Shown: positions 37,201 through 46,800 of the stretch, piece by piece | How the letters are laid out: each line of letters starts with the position of its first letter | Position numbering within the stretch: position 1 is the first letter of the stretch | Assembly (NCBI GenBank): GCA_959347315.1 | Contig: OY365810.1 | Coordinates: 17,145,664-17,209,663 of the forward strand | DNA: 64,000 nt | Direction of reading: 5' to 3' | Source of the DNA: Bimastos eiseni | Lineage: Eukaryota > Annelida > Clitellata > Crassiclitellata > Lumbricidae | Made by a program: the position numbers and the translations under genes | The notes under the pieces: generated by a model | The model's database searches: none | What the model was told of the DNA's origin: nothing | The model's input: only the letters and a program-made list of their open reading frames with translations

Positions 37201-37672
37201 GTTAAATATGGTGCTTGACAAAAATAAATAGCATGTGGTTGTCTTATAGATGTTTTTAGCTATTTAACCATTGCAATGCGGGGGGAGAGCTTAAATGCAC
37301 GTACGCATGGGGAGGGGTCAACGATATGTTCGCGGTGCAACAGAGGGAGGGGGTCCGAAAGTCGATATTTTTGCGTACGTAATATATGGATGGGCCCTTA
37401 ACTAGTGCACTTTCACAAAGGTGCTGAAAGAGAGAACGAATCTGTTGATGAAAAAGAGAAAACGTTGCTCTGCGTAAAGAAATTAAAGAGACACAATTCG
37501 GTATCGGGATACGTTACCTGTCCTCCTCTTCTTCGTCATCAAGATCAACTGTTGTGCAAAATGCAATAGCATTCTTGGGCGACAGACTGATCATTGGCGT
37601 TTCATCTCGGAACAACCAGCAGTCCCTACGCCAACCACGGTGAGGCTTCGTTACCGTGTAGACAAGCTCCAT
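26835..37672 (-). CDS. MED16: Mediator complex subunit 16, complete, 8 exons
   Basis: MED16 is a tail-module subunit of Mediator, the nuclear coactivator joining transcription factors to RNA polymerase II. Exons on the minus strand: 37672-37518, 35117-34892, 33290-33195, 32705-32571, 31969-31228, 30676-30509, 28246-28017, 27674-26835 (TGA). Total 2592 nt, 863 aa against 877 in human. The start MELVYTVTKPHRGWRRDCW aligns with the human start. Residues 1 to about 450 are the WD-repeat-like propeller (LEWHQTGSKLL, VAVSWLHLGNK, FGGKAVDGLLAV, VADIAFSSKGDILVATSDGS, IAIAYKDGSVKLV). The rest is helical, with EYVLLTGLDWWDVL, LLAMKAALYR and LRELLVVVRMWGLINSSCLP. It ends in a cysteine cluster, CVRCCCISLM then YCVCGGQW, like the human putative metal site. 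Intron 2 needs a GC donor. Convergent with ACTR1A. Confidence 0.95.
28566..28640. repeat. AT microsatellite
   Basis: About 75 bases of alternating TA with a few TG interruptions, at the 5' edge of the LINE relic in MED16 intron 6. Confidence 0.95.
28690..29555 (+). pseudogene. Decayed LINE reverse transcriptase (C-terminal half)
   Basis: Forward translation gives NNLRYADDTTLLAGKK, with the YADD catalytic box of non-LTR reverse transcriptases, then LVRAMIFPTVLYGCETW and CEMWIWKKMQRISWMEK, RRKLGFFRHVIRADG, and GRRKQGQPRRKWMDEI, the usual order in RTE/CR1/Ingi-like LINEs. The frame breaks just before YADD, again after it, and once more at about 29365. It is in MED16 intron 6, antisense to the gene. 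A long open frame on the opposite strand is its shadow. Confidence 0.88.
29705..30380 (+). mobile_element. hAT family A MITE, left end truncated
   Basis: Collinear with the copies at 14584 and 16767 from ATTGCCGAT onward and ends GGTACAGCTCTA at 30380. The first 30 bases or so (TAGAGCTGTACCGATAT and what follows) are missing or collapsed. The flanks TCAAATTG and TCAAAATG are suggestive of a decayed duplication but offset by one base. In MED16 intron 6. Confidence 0.8.
31143..31180. repeat. ATT microsatellite
   Basis: Short run of TTATTA triplets in MED16 intron 5, just downstream of exon 5 in transcript direction. Confidence 0.85.
31228..31969 (-). CDS. MED16: MED16 exon 5, large propeller exon (742 nt)
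   Basis: One uninterrupted exon codes for about 247 residues of the propeller, from AVVTLPKIGSTD to YMQQSFTG. The acceptor is TTACACAG and the donor ACAG/gttggt. In this gene most of the propeller and most of the C-terminal domain (exon 8, 840 nt) each occupy a single long exon. Confidence 0.93.
34131..34217. repeat. AT microsatellite
   Basis: About 85 bases of TA dinucleotides in MED16 intron 2. The rest of that intron, 33291-34891, shows nothing I recognise. Confidence 0.95.
34892..35117 (-). CDS. MED16: MED16 exon 2 with inferred GC splice donor
   Basis: The exon reads from SDCELSEHSV through VVGLEWHQTGSKLL to CYVWQMK. The phase that joins exon 3 (DFLLNSWVDPPW) and the spacing of human MED16 both demand an end at AAG/gcaggt (intron from 34891 downward). 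The GT four bases further on would shift the frame by one. At the 5' end I chose the acceptor ACTGCAG before TGACTG, because it completes the AG left by exon 1 to a Ser codon. Confidence 0.85.
35226..36068 (+). mobile_element. hAT family B element, 843 bp, near-perfect TSD
   Basis: Starts TAGGACATAACCGAG and ends CGGTTATGCCCTA. The flanks ATAGAAGT (35218-35225) and ATAAAAGT (36069-36076) agree at 7 of 8. It is the same length and order as 12566-13406. Lies in MED16 intron 1, about 100 bp upstream of exon 2. Non-coding. Confidence 0.87.
36124..36500. mobile_element. Foldback element, about 50-bp arms
   Basis: Arms 36174-36225 and 36447-36499 are inverted (GATACCTA, ATAATGCAA and GTAAGTAAAGAA against TTCTTTACTTAC, TTGCATTATGGG and TAGGTATC), with a spacer of about 220 bp. 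Same family as 13824-14188. In MED16 intron 1. Confidence 0.65.
36645..36805 (-). repeat. Possible hAT-end fragment
   Basis: A GC-rich island in AT-rich intron. On the minus strand it begins CAATGTTCCCTCTAAGCTGT, which resembles ends of known animal hAT elements. No second end or target duplication was found. Confidence 0.35.
36929..37398 (+). mobile_element. TIR element beside MED16 exon 1 (copy 1)
   Basis: Ends ATCCACATATTACGTACGCA and TGCGTACGTAATATATGGAT are inverted repeats. The body has G-rich blocks (GGGGAGAGGGTCC, GGGGAGGGGTCAA) and AATACGGAATATTAAAAT. A diverged second copy in the opposite orientation lies at 38195-38610. Copy 1 is in MED16 intron 1, 119 bp from exon 1. No clear target duplication. 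Confidence 0.7.
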
Positions 37673-38194
37673 TCCAACAACGATTCTCAGACAATTTCTA
37701 AATTTTCCAGGTTCAAGTGCAGCACGCAGATGGTCATTTAAAATATCTAAATGCAAATCATTACAGTTTTAAAATATATTTCACGATTTCAATTTGGCTT
37801 TTATTTAAAAACAACCGGAAACATGTAAGATCGAGGTTTAGCGCGATTGGTTAGCAATCATGAATAGTAATAAACAAAGATTAATGGACGATGAGACACT
37901 TCGCCATATTAACTAATAGAGTGCGTAACTGGGTTATGTTCCAAAATAAGTAACGTGACTGGATGACATCAGAAAAGTTAACTCCGCCCACTCGATTGAG
38001 AAACCGCCACCGATCTAGAGCGTAGGTCTTCAGCTCCAAAACGCTACTCGAAACCTAAGTACAGGAAGACCAAAATGGTACCCTAGGCAAAGCACACATT
38101 TTGGGCCCTCTAATTTGCTCTAAACCCTACGAGGCGATCCAGTTTTGAATCCATTTGCATCATCTGAGGGCTGTGTTAACTTTAATATGCAAAT

Positions 38195-38610
38195 TCAATG
38201 CGTAAGTTAGACAACCATGGCTGCGTACATTTTGTAAACCCCTCCCCCATATGTACGCACATTCGAGCTCTACCCCCTCCCGCTTTCCTATTGCAAAGGT
38301 TAAATAACTAAAGACATCTGTGAGACATTGATTTTACCACAGGCTGTTTATTTTTAAGCATCATATTTAACAGCTTAAATTTGTTAACTGTAATGAAGAA
38401 ATAAAACACTAGCAATGTATGATTTTAACGTTTTAATGCTACATAAAATTGAATGAGCAGGAATATAGTCTGTGATTGAGTTTACAGTTCTGATTTTAAT
38501 ATTCCGTATTGTGTAGGTCATAATTAGACAATTATATTTGCATACAAACATATTTTCGGAACCCTCTCCCCACCTTAAGCAAAATGGCCGAAATTCGAAA
38601 CTGTGGACGG
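38195..38610 (-). mobile_element. TIR element upstream of MED16 (copy 2, inverted)
   Basis: Reverse-complement relative of 36929-37398, with ATTCCGTATTGTGTAGGTCA, CCCTCTCCCC and a shared AAGACATCTGTGAGAC-like block. It is more diverged and its terminal repeats are degraded. It lies about 520 bp upstream of the MED16 start codon, so it may be in the promoter or 5' UTR. Confidence 0.65.
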
Positions 38611-41600
38611 TTCCTACCTTGGCATGTGTAAAGTTTGTCATGGATAGGTCGGACATCTTTCAACTCTTTTTCAGGTACATCCCCGTCGACCAACAGAGTT
38701 GAAATTTTGCACACGTGTCACGCTTGCATGACAATGCAATGTATCAAATTTTTACAGACATAACTAAAAAAATTGAGAACAAAATGTAAAAAAAATAAAT
38801 ATCGCTTAACCACTCGAACGCGTCCTCCTTGATGAGTTCCTCTCTAGCAAGTTTACATCATAAATGATCTCTTAAGGAAATGGATCGATTGCTACATCTA
38901 CCAGATTACCAAAAGGCAATAAAAGAGGGTCCCAAAAACCCCATGTTTTTACTTTCACTTGTTCTTATTGCAAGCACTAAAGGTCCTAAGTTGATTCACA
39001 TCGAATTCTTGTTTATGCCTGAAGTCAGTCCGAGGAGGGTTCGTAAATGCAATAAAATTTCAGGCAGGTAACAAAGGTGAAAGCTAGAGAAACCGAGCAT
39101 AAGAGGCAATCTTCCCAAAAAGCCATTTGATATGCACAGGATGGACTGCTTTAGCACCACATTACGCAGGAATGTCACACTTCTCTATTATATCCTCATT
39201 CGCTAACAAGAGGAATTTTTGCAGTTTCCATAAGTTCATTTCATAATGCACATTCATTCAGTTAAGCAAGTATGAAATAAGTAGATTGTATGTAAATAAA
39301 ATCAGAGAACAGACTGTTTTCATGCTATGTATTCTCTCCAGTTTTCTATGAAATATACACAATTTAATGTTCAAATGTACTTGCTGCCTTACATTAATAT
39401 TCTATTCACATTTGACTGTCACAACATTTACTTTAAAAAACATCAAAATATGAATACAATTAAGACCTAGAATGGGTCTATATGTGATTGATCTAAACGT
39501 AGAGCATATAGCTAATTAGAAGCCAAGGTTATATCCTGACCACTTCAAGGGTCACCAGCCCACTGCAGCTCAAGTGCAGAAAACAGTTTATGGGCAAGAC
39601 GATATTTGTCACAACTGAAGCCAAACATAACAGAGCCAAATGAAGACTGCATTCAAAGACTAAGCATTCGGCCTTATGATCGGATTTAGATGTAGAACCA
39701 AGACCCAACAAGTCAAAGAAATACAAATCCTAACAAACTCATTGATCAATGTAACATGAAGTTTTTGGCCAGATCATGTAATTGTCACTCTGAGCACTGC
39801 CAGATGAACAAAACAGGGCAGGTTTTGAGGGGGCCGACTCTCCTTTGTAAAGTCAAAGACATAAGAGATATTCTATCCTTCTGCATAAAGGATAGAATAT
39901 AATATATAATCATAAGTTAAAACTATCAAGCATGTCATCACACATAGTAAGCACTGATTGTTAACCAAAATACTTAATGAGCAGCTTGAAATTAATGGGG
40001 TCTACACTTCCCATGTGACTTGGGCCTAATACCCGCTTGACACAAGCCCCAGACAAAGACATTTCTCTCTTCAGTTTTGTTTGAATAAGTTCAATGCAGG
40101 ACAATGTGACTACTTAAAACTATGGACTTGTGAATCACACATTTCCAGCTGAATCGAAGTTTGATAATCATGTAGAGTGAAGCATGCTTGACAGCACAGG
40201 CAGTTAATTAGATATCCATACAGGAGTAATAATTTTTTTTGCAATTAAAAAATTCAACGAAACATTAAATTAAGCTAATTCACAGAATTAAAATTTTAAA
40301 AATAAGTTCAAATATTAAATCAAGGACAAATCATTTTTCGAGTCAAATCAAGCCATCCGATAAGTTTTCGAATATTAAAGCTTCACAGGTCCTAGGTTAA
40401 AACCTGACAAGTGCAGCTCATCAAAATTCCACCAACTCCAACACAATTAGAAATTCATTTCACACAATAAAAGCTAAGCATCCCACAGCCAGGACAAGTG
40501 ACATGCTGAAGATTCATTTCTATTCATTTAATGAGTCTGAATGCCAGTTAGAAGATTTTAGAAGATGTTGCTCCTCTTCCAACTAGTCAAACATTCCAAT
40601 TTTCATAAGGCTTACTTCTGCATACTTACTATAAAATTTAGTTTTGGGATAGAGTGGCTTTGTAACTCAAGATAGGACAAACACAGCCATGTGGCTGCTA
40701 TTGTACTCTTACAAAGAGAATAGCAGTGCCAGTCTTAGCCTCCATGGTGCCTCTAGCAGTTTCTCAAGGCACCCCAATAAAAATTGCTAAACATGTCAAA
40801 TTGTCAATTCTCTATAACAAACTCCCTGATCACCCCAAAGGCAGGCAATGCAGAATAGCTTACTAATTTTATTACTAGAAACTGTTAAAGCAGGTAAGGC
40901 TAAAGTTTAAAGACAATGTTGATAGCATGTTTCAGCACAACTTAGAAAATCTTTGGACACCAAGAAGCTACGACATACATGTATATGCAAGAAATGACCC
41001 ATCACGAAGCGGTTAAAACATAACAAGAAAATGTTCTAAACCGTTATGGTAAAAATTTTCAATTTGCATAGCACACCTCTTCAAGAGAAACTTCTCAGAG
41101 TGTTCTCTACAGACTCAAACATGTGTTTCATCAATATTATCCAAACTAGCGTGGCATTGGATGTTGCAGCTTGGCTAAAGGTTTGCAGGCAGACAAAGGC
41201 TCAGAAAAAGCAGTTCAAACAAGATGCCACAGCTATCAATGAAGAAATAAGCGGTCAAATCTATAATCGAAGTATCCATTTGGATATAAAAGAAATGTGA
41301 AACGTTCACATTTTTTTTATATCTAAACGGTTAGATTACTTATGGATTTGACCACTGCTTCCTTCATTGATTTTTTGCAACCAAACATACATTGATGTGG
41401 CTGATCTCATTTAGTACGTGGCAAACATCCTAGTTCAGGTGGTGGATCCTTGATTCGGCATGATTTTTCTGGCTGAATGTAACCACTAGGAGGGGAAAAT
41501 CAAAGTATGTCTCCATCTCCTGTGCACCATGGGTCTCAGAAAGCACTGTGAACCCTTAAAACAGTTGGCAACACTTAAGCAAAAGAAAAGACATAAAAAG

Positions 41601-41936
41601 ACATCTAGAGTTTTGAGTTTCACAAATATTTAATCCTCCATTGGACCTTAAAAAATCATCAGCCCAACTGCATCATCACTAATGACCAGATAACCATATT
41701 GGATTCACATGACATATCATGTGGAACTAACTATAGATTATTATGGGTCGAATTTTGATAAAATCTCTTGTTGATTGTGATTCGTCAGCCAACGCAGAGA
41801 GACAGAGACACACATTTGGAAGACGGGAGATATCAAGAAATCTCTTGTTTATCTTCACCTTGGCAGAAAAATCTGAATTCATGACTGAGTCAGGGCAGGA
41901 AATAAATTTAGCACTGGTACCATATACAGGGTGGGC

Positions 41937-42905
41937 CATTAGAAAGTAACCCCCTCAGGTTTCTTGCTAATATTTCGGCCAAAAGTAGCATATGAAATTC
42001 TACAGGCGCTGAGCTAATTCATAAGTAGGAAATATTAAATCAAATTTTACAGGCTGAAAGCCAAATCATAATTACACATAACCATCAAATTTGACTATAA
42101 TATTTCGCAAACGATTTTAGATCACATCTCAAGTAATTGTCATAAAACAAACATCATATTGTTTCACAACCTGTGTCTACCATCAGTAGCCACACATATT
42201 CTGAGTCTATTTGGCAAGTTTTGATGACCTTTTTGGAGCCATTGCATCAGTAATAATTTACCCAGGGACACGACGAAAAGCGATGAGGTTCAGATCTTCT
42301 ATGTCAAACAGACGTGCGGCTGATGTTCAACTCTGCTGAAATTAGCTGAGTACTGAGATGATTTCAGATGTTGCTATTCTGTGAGCAAATAAGTTCGTCA
42401 ACATGCTTGGTATTTGTTCTGGTGCTGATTGATTTCTGCCTTACGCTGCCCTTACGACACTCCATCGCCACCCCTATCATCAATGTGTCCGCATATTTTT
42501 ATAAGTGCTCAGCTCCAGTCATTTCAGAGTGAGCTTTGATTACAGCTTTGGCTCCAAAATGCTAGATGACGTCAAAGTGACATCCATATGCAATAATTTC
42601 CAGCTTCTTTTCTCAATAATAATATTTATGAAGTGTGTTTTATTACAACTACTTGAAATGTGACTTCATAAAATTGCTATTTATAACTTTTGCGGCGTAA
42701 AATGTTTTTCGACCATCAAAAATCAGTGGTTGCACTTATTAAAAGTGATATAGCTTTTGTTCTGTTTGAAATATTTTAGTCAATTTTGTGGTTATATGCA
42801 AATATGAATTGGATTTCAGCCTGTAAAATTTCATTTAATATTTCCTGCTTTTGGTCGAAATATTAGCAAAAATCCGTAGGGGTTACTTTTTTTTAGCTTA
42901 CCTTG
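41937..42905 (-). mobile_element. Tc1/mariner-type relic, 969 bp
   Basis: Ends CAGGGTGGGCCATTAGAAAG and the inverted counterpart (reverse complement CAAGGTAAGCTAAAAAAAAG) extend through GTAACCCC and TTGCTAATATTTCGRCCAAAAG. TA flanks both sides (41935-41936 and 42906-42907). On the minus strand QWLQKGHQNLPNRLRICVA and TDGRHR resemble the C-terminal end of IS630/mariner-family transposases. The rest is too decayed to translate. Confidence 0.8.
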
Positions 42906-43744
42906 TATAACAGTCAATGGAAAACTTATATAATAATTAAGTTGCATAAAATTTTTCTGAGTTGCTGCTGCTACCCACTGAACTACCTGTAGAATTGAAG
43001 TTATGGCAACATTGTAAGCACAGTTGGTTTTGCTTTGTCATCATATGAGTTAAACTGAAGCAACAAAAACACAGTTGAACATAGGAGCATAATAATCTCA
43101 CCACGACACACATTGCATTTGAAAACATTTCAAAGGATAAATTTTCAGTACATGCAGCAAATTAGCACCATAACTCGGCACAAACGATGCTGAAATTACA
43201 TGAAAACCACTTGAAAAAGAATAGTGTCGCCTGCACCTTTATACACTAGTCACACTCGACTTCATGACTACAGCTAACAGTCCTTTGCATACACAGCAGA
43301 CTTCAAGCAACATTGAATTCTTGCAAGTGTACAGTTATTTAGTATGGATGCAAACTGGTAAACAGAGAAATACACAGAAATCTGATCACCAATATTTTAG
43401 GGATAAAAAAAACGATGACCTAAACTCACCCTATAAAAAACAAATGACTGGTAAATATTAAATTCAAAACATTTCATACACAGCCACAAGATAATTAAAA
43501 TAACCATTCAGTAAATGAGACTGTCTGACAATTCAAGAAAAGTCATTAGTTTGATTGGACAAACTGCAGTTAAGCTTGATCATATCCATTATACCATCTG
43601 CAACATCACTTGTGCATGTAAATGTTGCAAGTTCTGTCAGACACGATAAAGTGACTTGATAAAGATCGACTGGCATCCTATACTGACCAGAAGCATTGCA
43701 TGCCAGTTGGTCACTGGTGCTTCCTGTCAGACTCATAGAACTTC

Positions 43745-43896
43745 TCATTTCATGCCGATCTGTAAGCAAGCATCACAGCAGTCACTGTTCCCTGCAGACA
43801 GTTTCTTAGTTGTCACAGGTTCCAGTGTCTCTTGGTCGATAGTACGGCACATCCTGCCTTCACCAGTCGTCAATTCAGCAACTCCTTCAAGTTTAA
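43745..43896 (-). CDS. LIN54: LIN54 putative terminal exon 11
   Basis: Exon 10 ends in phase 1 with CAG/gtacaa and needs a further exon. The first frame-compatible, protein-like candidate is here: acceptor ATCCAG, then [20 protein letters not shown] and [17 protein letters not shown] to TGA. An alternative acceptor at GCTTACAG (exon from 43755) reads another open frame down to 43533 in the correct phase, and reading through the exon 10 donor stays open to 48571. I prefer the first because of its composition and the final length, but only experiment could settle it. Confidence 0.5.
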
Positions 43897-46800
43897 CTGG
43901 ATTGATCTTAGGCTACAAAACCAAAGATATAAGTTTAAAATTATTTACTATATAAAAATTTCTAAATAAACACACACAAACAAGAATACATACATGTAGA
44001 ATTTGTATATTTATCCATTCACATCACATGTTGATTATGCATGCACAGTAACCTGTTTCATCAGCTAACATTCAGGGTCATAAAGGCAAATGCATGAGCA
44101 CCACCAGTTCTCACAAATGTATACAGGGCAAATCAGTTATAAGATGAAAGACCAGAGCAAAGATCTCGTCCTAACCGTAATGCAACAGTATACAGAGTGC
44201 CAGTCAGAAACATTTTCTAACTGCACGTCATCCCAGCAGCAAATGCCTTCACAAACATGACTGCCTATGTCTCTAAGAGCTTTCAAGCCACTCTATGACT
44301 TACATAAATTATATAGTATATACTACAGTATTTCAGTAGCTGACAGACTGTATTTCAGTAGCTAACAGACTGCATTTCAGTAGCTAACAGACTGCATTTC
44401 AGTAGCTGACAGACTGTATTTCAGTAGCTAACAGACTGTATTTCAGTAGCTGACAGACTGTATTCAGTTGTGTCATTTAACCCACAGTCAGTTAACAAGA
44501 GATCGTGGAAACTTTGAAACACAACGACCACACGTTAACAGGTCTGCACTTTATAGAGCTCCCTAAGCTAGGATGGTGTATCACAAGCCTGGCAGTTATG
44601 AATCACCAAGAGGACCAACCAACTAATGCTGCTCACCATATAACTATGAAAATGGAAATATGCCTGAATTTTGGAAACCTACTGATTAACAAAGTCACTG
44701 TGTATAAAACAGATTGAAGTTGGTTATTTTGAAGAAAAGATGCCTGTGCAGGGCATATCCGGAAATCGCCTCGGACATTCGCCTCGGCCGAATATTGGAC
44801 TTTTCGGAAGTCTTCGCATCGGCAAATATTTCACCCACAAATAGCTAAAAATAATTTTTTTTGATAAAATAATTAATTTTGATAAAATAATTATTTTTGA
44901 TAAAATATTTTTTCATGAAAAAATTTAGGATTAACAGACTTATTATAATTATTGATTAATTAAACAAGAACTTCCATAATTTTTTTTATAAAATAATGAT
45001 GTTAATTTATATATTTCTTTTGGTTGCATTTCCCAGGTGGCAACCAGATCAGTAATTTTCCCGCTTAAATTGGGTCCACCCACGTTCCGGTAAACATTAG
45101 AAAGTAAAGACATCGTTGATAACTTCATATTTCAAATTTTATAACAAGGTTTTACAAATGTTTCACAAATAAAGTTATTAAATAATAAATATATTGTTAT
45201 AGCCTAGAGTGCGACGATATGCTATATGAAGCACATTGCTATAGACCAGTGGTTCTCAACGTTTTTGTCCTGTGACCCCTTAATCATATTTCCAAAGGTG
45301 TGGCGAGTCTGGCGACCCCAACCTATTAAAGTAATGAGGTTACTGCCTTCACCTCGTTTTTACTACTGTGCATTTTACTTCTTATCATTTGATAATCCAT
45401 ACACCTCATGCATAACAGCATGATCAATCATTAATTAACAAAACAATTTAAAATTTGTTGTTGGTAATAATTTTATTCAATGAATCATAGTACAAGAAAT
45501 AAGTAAAGATTAATTAAAGTCACTATAGCAGAAGGCTAATTTGTGTAATAATCAAGATTGCATAAATATTATATATGAGATACAATAGTCCGACGAGTAG
45601 ATAGAGAAATCGTGCAATAGTGGAAGAGAAGTTGATTTTCGGAGTATGTACGCCTAATATATTTTAGAAGAGATTTTGGGGTCAAGCCACGCTGTAAATT
45701 TAAGATTTGAGGCAAAAACGATCATTTTGTGTGGCTGAGCGATAATTGGTGAAATTGCCTATGTGGTTATATTATACTGTTAATTTTATGGACGGTTTAA
45801 CATAAAAACTAGGGCTTAAATTGGTTCAGAAGACGTTTTGTCAAGTTTAATTCACCACAACGCATTAAAACCAACTTGCATGTAAATTTTAGTTCACCGC
45901 TAACGAGTTTATGTGTGGGCAGAGTACAGTAGACCTACTTTGGTGACTATAATAGCGTCGCATTTCGGTACTAGTCACTATACAATTATGGTGGAGGCCA
46001 GAATTGAACCCTGACCCTAACATCAACTCCAGCCCCCAACCCTTACCCTAACCCCTACCCTAACCTTTACCCCAGCCTTAACCCTAACCTCCACCTTACC
46101 CCAGCCATAGCCCCAGCCCAAATCCTAACCCCAACCCTATATAGTGTTACTTATTGGAGACGTAATTATGATGTCTCCGTATGATCAATTACAGACTGTG
46201 CAACCCTTCTGGTTCTTACTATAACCAAAATCATCAACCTGTCTCTATCAACCGGTACTTTTCCTATGCTTTTCCAAGGCTCAGTTGAACTTCAAGGTCA
46301 CGTGATGTTCAGGCAATATTGATAAAGCATTTTTAAATTCCTTGCCACTGAAAACCATATTCTAGATACTGATAGCACCGATGTATCATTTATTGTTCCC
46401 GAGAAATGGTTGATTGGTCATTTTAGCCATGTGACCTTGATTTCTAAGGTCACGGTAAGTTCAGCTGATATTGAAAATATAATTTTTAAATTCCTTGACC
46501 TTAGACAATGAAATTACCTTTCTATCATGTATAGTTCCAGAGATATTACAACATATAATTCACGGTGGCCATTATGATCGCCATCTTGTTTTGTGAAAGC
46601 CTGCAGTGTTTGGACAACGCCCACCATAAATTTGATGAATCTCCATCATCATACGAAGATAATGACAGCAACCGCATCTTCTCATCGCTAAAACTGCTAC
46701 GAGATGACAATTGCTTCCGGACTACAAGTTGAAATTCATGAAAATTATAATTTGCGACGGCCATCTTGGATTTTTGCATTTTAGAGCCACTCGTGATAAA

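Larger units (their letters stand above)
37673..43744. other. Intergenic MED16-LIN54
   Basis: 6.1 kb between the MED16 start codon and the putative LIN54 stop. It contains the inverted TIR element at 38195 and the mariner relic at 41937. From 38620 to 41900 I find no family-like translation, RNA gene or repeat; the open frame at 41046-41300 (plus) resembles nothing I know. The MED16 promoter must lie in the left part. Confidence 0.5.

Noticed and set aside
41046..41300. 84-codon plus frame in the MED16-LIN54 intergenic region
   Set aside because: The composition is protein-like, but I recognise no family and see no flanking splice pattern. Not enough to call a gene.
44329..44460. Regular repeats resembling a CRISPR array
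   Set aside because: The 22-bp units are contiguous with no spacers, in a eukaryotic intron: a minisatellite. The same applies to 49130-49236.
46007..46140. True telomere or chromosome end
   Set aside because: The hexamers are degenerate, short, and wholly enclosed by a transposon with intact flanks inside a gene.
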